This document shows positions 14,637 through 20,397 of a stretch of 20,397 bases of DNA, in pieces. The notes under the pieces were generated by a model. The model saw only the letters and a list, made by a program, of their open reading frames with translations, ran no database searches and was not told the DNA's origin. Made by a program: the position numbers and the translations under genes. How positions within the stretch are numbered: position 1 is the first letter of the stretch; every line of letters starts with the position of its first letter. The stretch is from UBA7236 sp036734545 (GTDB taxonomy: Bacteria; Bacteroidota; Bacteroidia; Chitinophagales; BACL12), in the NCBI GenBank assembly GCA_036734545.1, contig DAIMYJ010000054.1, positions 1-20,397 on the forward strand, read 5' to 3'.

Positions 14637-14906
14637 TTAAAATGTTACAGGAACTTTAAAAGTGTCGGGTTCGTACATCTTGAGTTTGTCGAGGTCCTGA
14701 CGGATGTTGGTGTTCCATTTTAACTGCTCCGGTTTATACANNNNNNNNNNNNNNNNNNNNNNNNNNNNNNNNNNNNNNNNNNNNNNNNNNNNNNNNNNNN
14801 NNNNNNNNNNNNNNNNNNNNNNNNNNNNNNNNNNNNNNNNATCGGGTTCGGCGGAGGAGAGGAGGAGTGCGGAAGCGAGAAGGATGAGCAGGAGTTTGGG
14901 TGCCAT
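14637..14906 (-). CDS. Small putative secreted protein, split by gap
   Basis: Not recognised. The first 22 codons (MAPKLLLILLASALLLSSAEPD) look like a signal peptide. After the 100-N gap the frame gives YKPEQLKWNTNIRQDLDKLK and MYEPDTFKVPVTF before a TAA. Because the gap length is unknown, the two ends may belong to one gene of any size or to two different genes. The C-terminal part is charged and not repetitive. The start is preceded on the minus strand by TATCTTTA, one base from the -7 consensus. Confidence 0.45.
   Translation of the reverse strand: MAPKLLLILLASALLLSSAEPDXXXXXXXXXXXXXXXXXXXXXXXXXXXXXXXXXXYKPEQLKWNTNIRQDLDKLKMYEPDTFKVPVTF
14741..14840. other. Scaffold gap of 100 N
   Basis: Third placeholder gap, inside the small secreted ORF. 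Confidence 0.97.
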
Positions 14907-14998
14907 AGATTCTAAAGATATGCATTATACGATCATTTCGACCTTGCGAGGCCACGATGGCGCAATGGCGCGAAGGTTGCACGAAGGGGGGTGAAAAG

Positions 14999-15040
14999 GT
15001 ATCGAGTATCGAGTAGCAAGTATCGAGTATCAAGTAGAGG
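14999..15040. repeat. Imperfect 7-bp tandem array (GTATCGA)
   Basis: Consecutive units GTATCGA, GTATCGA, GTAGCAA, GTATCGA, GTATCAA, GTAGAGG. It lies in the gene-free stretch 14907-15215, where I see no coding signal. Confidence 0.8.
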
Positions 15041-15080
15041 GAGGATGTATTGTTCGGTAAAACACTCACGAGTTTTGAAC

Positions 15081-15137
15081 CTCACCCCCCGCCCTCTCCT
15101 TCTCCTCTCCCGAGTACTCGGGATCGAAGGGGAGGGA
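15081..15137. repeat. CTCACCCC/CTCTCC element with CCCGAGTACTCGGG palindrome
   Basis: A perfect 14-bp palindrome (15109-15122) is flanked on the left by pyrimidine-rich sequence (CCCTCTCCTTCTCCTCT) and on the right by a partly complementary purine-rich arm (GAAGGGGAGGGAG). This makes an imperfect longer hairpin. The composition resembles dispersed intergenic repeats of many bacteria; no gene here. Confidence 0.55.
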
Positions 15138-15192
15138 GCTCAGGAGAAGTTTTTAAAGTAATATCGCTTACGTGCTCATCGGAGCCTTTATA

Positions 15193-15220
15193 ACTCACTA
15201 CTCACCAATCACCATTCACC
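15193..15220. repeat. Imperfect 7-bp tandem array overlapping the receptor stop codon
   Basis: Units ACTCACT, ACTCACC, AATCACC, ATTCACC. The minus-strand TGA stop of the TonB-dependent receptor (15216-15218) lies inside the last unit, so on the coding strand the array (GGTGAAT-type) begins at the stop codon. Confidence 0.75.
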
Positions 15221-18068
15221 ATTTCCAGCTCAGGCCGAAGAGCAGGTGCCTTTGCTCAAAATACCTGGCCGGGTTATCCGGCGGGGTGCCGTAGGAGCGC
15301 GGGTCGCGGGGGTCGATGTAGGCAGGGTCGCGCCATTCGGAGGGGACGGGGTCGCCGTATTCGTAGGCGCGGCCGGTGACGGGGTTCACGATGGCGGTGT
15401 TGGCCGAATTGAGGAGGTTGGTGAGCTCGGCGGTGAAGGCGAGCTGGGTGGTTTTGATGTTCCACCACTTGCGGTAGGTGAGGTTGATCCAGAAGTTATC
15501 CTCCCCGATCTCGGAGAAGCGGAGCTCGGGATCAGACTCTATCTCGTAAATGGGGCGGCCGGAGATCTCCTCGTATCCGGTCAGTGCATAGGGGGTGTAC
15601 CGCCGCCCGGTGCGATAAATCGCTTCCGTATACAATGTCATTTTATTCATCCACCCCTGACCGAAAAGGCCCTCTTCGTTGTCGAGGATGAAAATGGCGT
15701 AGGTCTTCGCGTCAATGGGACTGTCCCAGGCCAGAGGGGTTTCCACGCTGGTTTCGGAGTTGCCGGTGGCGAGGATGTCGCCGAGTGCATCAGAGGCGCT
15801 GCTGCTTTGGCCGGTGGCGATGCTGTAGCTGAGGCTCACGCTGCCGCTGAACCACTTTTGGATGCGCTTGAGGTACGACACTTCTACACCGCGCACGCGT
15901 GCGTAATCGCTGTTGATACGGATGGTGCGGGCCACCTCGCGGCCGGTCACGTCCTCGATGAGGATAGTGCTGCTGGTGATGAAGTCGTATTTGTCTTTCC
16001 AGAAGGCGGTCACATTCAGGGCGTCGTTGGCGGTAATGCTGGATTTCAGGCCGAGTTCATAGCTGATGTCCACCTCGGGGTTGAGGTTGGGGTTGCCGAT
16101 GAAGCCCAGGGTGGAGCGGTCGGCATAATACGGGTCCATGCCGGTGTAGAGGAAGCTGGGGTGGGGCATCACGGTGCTGTGGCCGTAGTTGAAGAACATG
16201 ACCTGGTTCTCCTTGATGGGGAAGCTGGCCGAGAACTTGGGCAACAGGCGCATCTTGAACCGGCGGTCGCCGAGGCCGTAGCTGTCTTCGTAGTAGGCCT
16301 CACGGAAAGCGTCTGCGATGGTGGTGCCGGGATCGGCCACAGCTTCGTCGAGGAATTGGCCGGGGAACCAGTATTCGAGGCGCATGCCGGCTTCGGCAAT
16401 GAGACCGAGGTATTTGAGCTTGTCGCTGATGAAGAAGGCGCCCATGAGGGGATTCACCTTCCACACATCGGAGATGTCGCCGAGGCGGTAGCTCTGCGAG
16501 AAGCTGCCGTCCGACAACTGGATGGGAGCGCCTATCCAGGGGCGGGTGATGTCAATCCACTGGTATTCCTGCGGCTTGAGTTCGGTCCCGAAAAAGAGTT
16601 TGTTGCGGGTGTCCTTGGAATACAGGTTACCGCTGGCGCGCAGGGTATATTCGATCACATAGTGGTCGTGCCAGAGGGTGGCGATACCGCCGTTGTTATA
16701 CAGTCCGGGTCCCGGGTTCACGAACACGATGGAGTCGTCAGGATTGAACACGGTGGCGGGGTAGGTGGTGATGCTTTCGGGGTCGAACTCGGTATTCACC
16801 ACATCGGGCCTCCAGGGGCGGCCGTTGGCATCGGCGCGCAGTTTCACGTAGAGCCGTGAGCCGGTGAGGGTGTAGCTGAAGCGGTTATTGATGGTATGGC
16901 TCCACTTCAGGGTCTCCAGGTTGGTATCGTGGGTGTAGGTATTGGCATTGTCGGGCTGGAGGGCGAAGAGGAACTGGTAACCGGGGTTGAAGTTCACATC
17001 GTTGCCGGTAATGCGGAGCATGTTGTAATCCTGGTTGATGGTGATGCTCTTGAGGTAGGTGAAGCTCAGGCGTTTTTTGGGATTGAACTTATAGTCGAGT
17101 TTCAGCATCCCGGCCCAGCGGTTGTCCTGGAAGGGGCTCCAGAGGCTGTCGGGATACAACGAGGAGGTCACCTGATCGGCCACTGCGCCTTCGCCATAGG
17201 GGGAGTTGGCGATATAGGTGTCGGAAAAGTTGAGTTTGAGGGTAGAGTAGAAGGTGAGCTTCTTTTTGAAGGCCAGCGGTCCGCCCATGCCCATTTCCAT
17301 CACCTGCTGGTTCCAGCAGGCGGCATCGTTGGCGTTGAAGCCGAAGTTGTCGCGTTTGTAGCCCGCGTTGAATTCAAAGGTCTCGTCGCCCGAGCGCGTT
17401 TGGGTGTTCACCACACCGGCGGTGGCATTTCCGTATTCCACGCCGGCGCCACCGGTGGTCACATCGATCTTGGCGATACTGTTGGTGCCGATATCGATAC
17501 CGAAGCCTGTTCCGGAGAGCGGGTCGCGGGCGGAGACGTCATCAATATAAAATCCCGTCTCATAGGAGCGTCCGCCGCGGATATGCACACCGTCGGCCGC
17601 CTGCACCACACCGGTTTGCATGTTCACCACGCTCTGTATCTGTCGGACGGGCTGGAGGTCGATCTCCTTGGCGGTGAGGGTGGATCCGGTTTTGGCGTCT
17701 TCCACGTCCACGAGGGGTTTCTCACCCACCACGACTACGGCGTCTTCGAGGGTGAGCATGGTGGTTTTGAGGGCTACGTCCAGTTTTTTGTTTTCGCCGG
17801 CGCTGAATTTCTGTCCGGTGAAGAGGGTTTTTTCGTAGCCGATATAGGTGAACTGCACATTGTATTCCCCGGCGGGGATGCCGCTGATGGAATAGGTGCC
17901 GTCGAAATCAGAGGAGGCGCCGAAGTTGGTGCCGGTAAGGATGATATTGACCCCGAACAGCGGCTCCTGCGTATCGGCATCGGTGATGGTGCCTTTGAGG
18001 GTGGCCGACTGTGCGAACAGGCCGTTGAGGCACAGCACGGACACGATGAGCAGCAGACCGCGGATCAT
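15216..18068 (-). CDS. TonB-dependent receptor with CarboxypepD_reg-like domain
   Basis: Outer-membrane active transporter, 950 residues from the chosen start. The frame opens at 18155, but the ATG at 18066-18068 gives a signal peptide directly (MIRGLLLIVSVLCLNGLFAQ), so I prefer it. Order: carboxypeptidase-regulatory-like domain (about 22-100, LKGTITDADTQEPLFGVNII, DGTYSISGIPAGEYNVQFTYIGYE), plug (about 110-235, with VHIRGGRSYETGFYIDDV and GGAGVEYGNATAGVVN), then a 22-strand-type barrel with many aromatic strand ends, finishing LLFGLSWKW with the terminal aromatic typical of Omp insertion. There is no SusD partner beside it, so it is not an obvious polysaccharide locus. The ligand is unknown. 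Confidence 0.92.
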   Translation of the reverse strand: MIRGLLLIVSVLCLNGLFAQSATLKGTITDADTQEPLFGVNIILTGTNFGASSDFDGTYSISGIPAGEYNVQFTYIGYEKTLFTGQKFSAGENKKLDVALKTTMLTLEDAVVVVGEKPLVDVEDAKTGSTLTAKEIDLQPVRQIQSVVNMQTGVVQAADGVHIRGGRSYETGFYIDDVSARDPLSGTGFGIDIGTNSIAKIDVTTGGAGVEYGNATAGVVNTQTRSGDETFEFNAGYKRDNFGFNANDAACWNQQVMEMGMGGPLAFKKKLTFYSTLKLNFSDTYIANSPYGEGAVADQVTSSLYPDSLWSPFQDNRWAGMLKLDYKFNPKKRLSFTYLKSITINQDYNMLRITGNDVNFNPGYQFLFALQPDNANTYTHDTNLETLKWSHTINNRFSYTLTGSRLYVKLRADANGRPWRPDVVNTEFDPESITTYPATVFNPDDSIVFVNPGPGLYNNGGIATLWHDHYVIEYTLRASGNLYSKDTRNKLFFGTELKPQEYQWIDITRPWIGAPIQLSDGSFSQSYRLGDISDVWKVNPLMGAFFISDKLKYLGLIAEAGMRLEYWFPGQFLDEAVADPGTTIADAFREAYYEDSYGLGDRRFKMRLLPKFSASFPIKENQVMFFNYGHSTVMPHPSFLYTGMDPYYADRSTLGFIGNPNLNPEVDISYELGLKSSITANDALNVTAFWKDKYDFITSSTILIEDVTGREVARTIRINSDYARVRGVEVSYLKRIQKWFSGSVSLSYSIATGQSSSASDALGDILATGNSETSVETPLAWDSPIDAKTYAIFILDNEEGLFGQGWMNKMTLYTEAIYRTGRRYTPYALTGYEEISGRPIYEIESDPELRFSEIGEDNFWINLTYRKWWNIKTTQLAFTAELTNLLNSANTAIVNPVTGRAYEYGDPVPSEWRDPAYIDPRDPRSYGTPPDNPARYFEQRHLLFGLSWKW

Positions 18069-18164
18069 GGGGTAAAATTGGGAAAATAATGGGAGAATCA
18101 ACTGAGGAGGACTGTGCATAATGGCGGTGTAGTCGATTGGTGATCGCGATGACAAAGTTGTTGG

Positions 18165-18196
18165 TGTGGGAGTGTGGGAGTGTGGAAGTGTGAAAA
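18165..18196. repeat. Imperfect 8-bp tandem array (TGTGGGAG)
   Basis: Units TGTGGGAG, TGTGGGAG, TGTGGAAG, TGTGAAAA, about 100 bases upstream of the receptor start. It lies within the gene-free stretch 18069-18683. Confidence 0.75.
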
Positions 18197-18250
18197 TGCA
18201 TCTACTAGGCTGCGTGGGTAGGAGAGGGGTGAGGTTAAGAGTTAAATATT

Positions 18251-18379
18251 AGTTCGCTTACGATTCTCGTGAGATTGCTTCGCTGCATCCCGCTGCACTG
18301 CGTTGCGCGTGACTTGCTCGCAATGACGGGGTGGGTTGGGGTAATGGTGGTTGCTTTGCAACCACGTGAATATGTGTGC
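18251..18379. repeat. CATTGCGAGC-family intergenic element, copy A
   Basis: About 129 bases, alignable with copy B at 18527-18653 nearly end to end. Both begin AGTTCGCTT, share GACTTGCTCGCAATGACGG (18311-18329 here), and end with a short hairpin (GTGGTTGC-TTT-GCAACCAC at 18347-18365) followed by a TATGTGTGC-like tail. Non-coding; open frames here are by chance. Confidence 0.8.
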
Positions 18380-18380
18380 T

Positions 18381-18427
18381 TTCGTCATTGCGAGCGAGAG
18401 AGGCACGAACGAGCGAAGCAATCTCAC
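18381..18427. repeat. Inverted arm of the CATTGCGAGC element
   Basis: This segment is the reverse complement of parts of copy A. AGCGAAGCAATCTCAC (18412-18427) is the perfect inverse of 18269-18284, and CGTCATTGCGAG (18383-18394) inverts the end of the shared core. Copy A and this arm thus form a large inverted repeat with 16-bp ends, like a non-autonomous mobile element. Confidence 0.75.
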
Positions 18428-18526
18428 GTGGGCACGAAAAAATAACATTCGGAGCAAGGCATCTTGGTGTGCCGGCCACAAGCGAAGGAATCCCATGATT
18501 CGACAGGGGGTGCCGATCTAAAGTGC

Positions 18527-18653
18527 AGTTCGCTTTCGTTTCTCGCGATATTGCTTCGCTGCGTCCCACTGCTCTGCGTTGCGAACGACTTGCTCGCAAT
18601 GACGGAATGTGGGTAGGCATGCGTGGTTGTTACGCAACCACATCAGTATGCGC
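18527..18653. repeat. CATTGCGAGC-family intergenic element, copy B
   Basis: Direct repeat of copy A with the same order of blocks. Its terminal hairpin (GTGGTTG 18623-18629 with CAACCAC 18635-18641) keeps pairing although one C-G pair became T-G. It ends 30 bases past the stop codon of the FN3-like T9SS gene. The 99 bases between the inverted arm and this copy show no gene. Confidence 0.8.
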
Positions 18654-18683
18654 AGTGAATATTACAACCGTGATCAGCACATG

Positions 18684-19934
18684 TCAATGTGCGATCACCA
18701 CCTGCTGTGTGAATGCTTCACCTTCAGCGGTATGCACGACCACCAGGTAAGTGCCGGCGGGCACATCGGATACGTCCATTTCAAAGGCGGTATCATTGGT
18801 CACATAGCTTTTCAGCTTTTCGCCCTGCAGGTTGTACAATTCCACGAACATATCCAGTTGATAGGCATCCGTGATCGCCTGAATGGTCACAGATGCTGAT
18901 GCCGGATTAGGATATAAACGGATGTCGGCCGTAGTCGTTTCTTCCGCACCTTCGAGTCGGCATGCAGCTGTAGTGAACGTTTGCAGTGCAGACCATGCGG
19001 AGTTCAGTTTCGGTGTATCATCGTATACAGCCTGCACCTGCCATTCATAGGCGGTAGCGCAGTCGAGCGATTTCAGCAATTTGGTGGTGCCGGTGGTCAG
19101 TTTGGTGATCCATACAGGGGCTCCTACTTCGCGGTAGCGATAGCGATACTTGATCGCATCCGGCGCTACTGTCCAGTTCAGATAGGCTTTGGTGGGCATT
19201 ACGGGTACTATGCCCGGCACCGGGACGGTAGCGATCACAGCGCCTGCAGTGCTGCCGGCGGTGATGGCGGCGCCGGTCTCCATGGAGATGGCATAATCAT
19301 GCACCTGGATAGTTCCCTCTGTTACACTCAGCCGTATCCAGCCGGTATACAAGGCTCCGCCATTTTTAAATTGAATGGGTACATTTTGCATGCTCATGTC
19401 AAACCACAGTCCGGCTGTCGCAACTGCAAAATCAGCGGGATCGCCGGCGCATGTAAAATACCAGGTTTCGCCAAACGAAGATTTTTCCCTTTGCATGAAC
19501 AGCAACTGTTCATCGAAATTCTCGTTCGGCGGATGTACGAAATCGCCCACCATGGGAGTCGGGTCGATGACCATGCCGTTTGAATAATTAGCGATGTTAT
19601 TCATTTCTCCGGCAAACCATCCAAAGGTGCACCAATCGTAAACGGGAGAAGACGCGATGTGTATCTCATGATTGTTCAGTGGGATGGCATAACCCATTTT
19701 GAACCAGCCTTCATAACCCCAACCGGTATAGGTATATGTACCTATCAATTGAATGCGGAAGTCATTTATTCCGTCGTGATTCAGGTCGAGCTCTTCATCG
19801 AGACTAAACCAGGGCCATGCACCGGGTGGGCTCAGGTCGATATCGGGTTCGATGTCCTGATAAAAAACCTGATTGTTCGCAGTACCGCCTGCAAGCACCG
19901 CGGCTGCCATCATGCTGTATTCTTTCCATTTCAT
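18684..19934 (-). CDS. T9SS cargo protein with FN3-like domain
   Basis: Secreted protein of 416 residues, function not recognised. The N-terminus (MKWKEYSMMAAAVLAGGTA) is a weak signal peptide, followed by VFYQDIEPD. Residues about 25-230 are a lone beta-rich domain with DLNHDGINDFRI, a calcium-type DxDxDG loop, and a WFDMSMQNVPIQF/YTGWIRLSV strand pair, resembling secreted proteins with PEP-CTERM or T9SS tails. Residues about 245-330 look FN3-like (KAYLNWTVAPDAIKYRYRYR, YEWQVQAVYDD). The T9SS type A sorting domain starts IRLYPNPAS near residue 336 and ends with the typical GTYLVVVHT and QQVVIAH. No promoter box was found at normal spacing. The gene sits alone between a CATTGCGAGC element and the VOC gene. 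Confidence 0.85.
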   Translation of the reverse strand: MKWKEYSMMAAAVLAGGTANNQVFYQDIEPDIDLSPPGAWPWFSLDEELDLNHDGINDFRIQLIGTYTYTGWGYEGWFKMGYAIPLNNHEIHIASSPVYDWCTFGWFAGEMNNIANYSNGMVIDPTPMVGDFVHPPNENFDEQLLFMQREKSSFGETWYFTCAGDPADFAVATAGLWFDMSMQNVPIQFKNGGALYTGWIRLSVTEGTIQVHDYAISMETGAAITAGSTAGAVIATVPVPGIVPVMPTKAYLNWTVAPDAIKYRYRYREVGAPVWITKLTTGTTKLLKSLDCATAYEWQVQAVYDDTPKLNSAWSALQTFTTAACRLEGAEETTTADIRLYPNPASASVTIQAITDAYQLDMFVELYNLQGEKLKSYVTNDTAFEMDVSDVPAGTYLVVVHTAEGEAFTQQVVIAH

Positions 19935-19983
19935 GGTGGTGTATTTTTTGGAAATATACAGAATATATTTTCAAATATTTACA

Positions 19984-20005
19984 CATTCACGGTTTTCCGT
20001 GAATG
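19984..20005. terminator. Hairpin between VOC gene and T9SS gene
   Basis: Perfect 9-bp stem CATTCACGG with CCGTGAATG around TTTT, just 3 bases past the VOC stop codon. On the minus strand no U-run follows directly, only TGTAAATATTT, so termination is plausible but not clear. Confidence 0.5.
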
Positions 20006-20008
20006 CGC

Positions 20009-20397
20009 TCAGCTGTTGTATGCAGTTTCTAATTCAGCGATCATCAGTTTCTGCATTAGCAGCAACGCCTGCATCATTTTTCCGGTGCGTTGCGGTTCAC
20101 CGTTCGTCATTTTTTCGCCGACCATGGAGGGCACTATCTGCCAGCTGACACCGAATTTGTCTTTCAGCCATCCGCACATTGATGCCTGTCCGCCGTCGGC
20201 AATAAAGTGATCCCAATAATGATCGATCTCCTCCTGTGTATCGCAGTGGATCACGATGGATATGGATTCGTTAAAAACGTGATCGCGATTGCCATTCAAT
20301 GCCAGAAAAGCCTGTCCGCTGAGCGTAAATGGAACGATCACAGCCGTTCCCGCGGCGAATGGCGTGCCTTCTCCATAACGCGGTATCTTACCTATGG
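20009..20397 (-). CDS. VOC family (PhnB-like) protein, N-terminus beyond window
   Basis: Glyoxalase/bleomycin-resistance fold protein of the PhnB / 3-demethylubiquinone-9 3-methyltransferase-like group. The frame stays open to the right edge (IGKIPRYGEGTPFAAGTA), so the GTG at 20339-20341 is not the start and roughly 20-30 N-terminal residues are missing. Family marks: LSGQAFLALNG, FNESISIVIHCDTQEEIDHYW, MCGWLKDKFGVSWQIVP, then a helical end RTGKMMQALLLMQKLMIAELETAY. Members usually form dimers with unknown substrates. It is probably a separate cytoplasmic enzyme or binding protein, read toward the T9SS gene. Confidence 0.85.
   Translation of the reverse strand, partial: IGKIPRYGEGTPFAAGTAVIVPFTLSGQAFLALNGNRDHVFNESISIVIHCDTQEEIDHYWDHFIADGGQASMCGWLKDKFGVSWQIVPSMVGEKMTNGEPQRTGKMMQALLLMQKLMIAELETAYNS

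Noticed and set aside
14999..15040. CRISPR array
   Set aside because: Units are only 7-8 bases, directly adjacent without spacers, and no cas gene is present.
15216..18068. Polysaccharide utilisation (SusC/SusD) locus
   Set aside because: The receptor has no SusD-like neighbour and no carbohydrate enzyme set; adjacent genes are unrelated.
15246..18089. Long plus-strand open frames (537 and 397 residues) opposite the TonB-dependent receptor
   Set aside because: They have low-complexity G/V/H/E composition typical of the antisense of a GC-rich gene, with no motif, while the minus strand has an unmistakable receptor.
18242..18620. Minus-strand open frames of 84 and 120 residues between the receptor and the FN3-like T9SS gene
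   Set aside because: They are translations of the two copies of the CATTGCGAGC repeat and look alike for that reason; no sign of a protein family.

Overview
The window comes from a member of the Bacteroidota. Four genes encode secreted proteins ending in a type IX secretion (T9SS) type A sorting domain with the usual YPNP or YPVP start. There is a CarboxypepD_reg plus TonB-dependent receptor. Several genes carry upstream matches to the Bacteroidota -7 promoter element TAnnTTTG, and most starts lack a clear Shine-Dalgarno sequence. I cannot place it below phylum; Flavobacteriales or Chitinophagales are both plausible. Three runs of exactly 100 N (3413-3512, 5593-5692, 14741-14840) mark scaffold joins of unknown true length, and each interrupts a gene.

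Layout, left to right. A lolD-like ABC ATPase (39-689, minus) is divergent from a large secreted PNGase F-like protein with an inserted LamG domain and a T9SS signal (768-3899, plus, gapped). Cytidine deaminase (3993-4475, minus) is divergent from a saccharopine dehydrogenase whose 3' end is lost in a gap (from 4520, plus). An RDD membrane protein (5702-6253, minus) follows. Next come a T9SS cargo with two MopE-type metal-binding repeats (6529-8262, minus), a small outer-membrane beta-barrel (8428-9033, plus), a 1035-residue sortilin/Asp-box beta-propeller protein (9098-12205, minus) and a LolA-fold-like periplasmic protein (12352-13080, minus). A T9SS cargo with a GATase-like domain (13275-14528, minus) is interrupted by one in-frame TGA. 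A small gapped secreted ORF (14637-14906, minus), a TonB-dependent receptor (15216-18068, minus), another T9SS cargo with an FN3-like domain (18684-19934, minus) and a PhnB-type VOC protein cut by the right edge (20009 onward, minus) complete the window.

The genes do not form one obvious pathway. Most look like single transcription units, several with their own hairpin terminator. The common thread is the cell envelope: outer-membrane barrels, periplasmic or lipoprotein-handling functions, and exported cargo. Cytidine deaminase, saccharopine dehydrogenase and the VOC protein are separate cytoplasmic functions.

The spaces between genes hold several different small repeat families: imperfect 7-8 bp tandem arrays, two of which touch a stop codon; a row of three-base-loop hairpins; and a MITE-like CATTGCGAGC element in two direct copies plus one inverted arm. 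I see no tRNA, rRNA, CRISPR array, transposase, phage gene or recognisable defence system. The observations most worth following are the in-frame TGA, the split PNGase F-like fold, the tandem-repeat families and two AT-rich patches inside the propeller gene.
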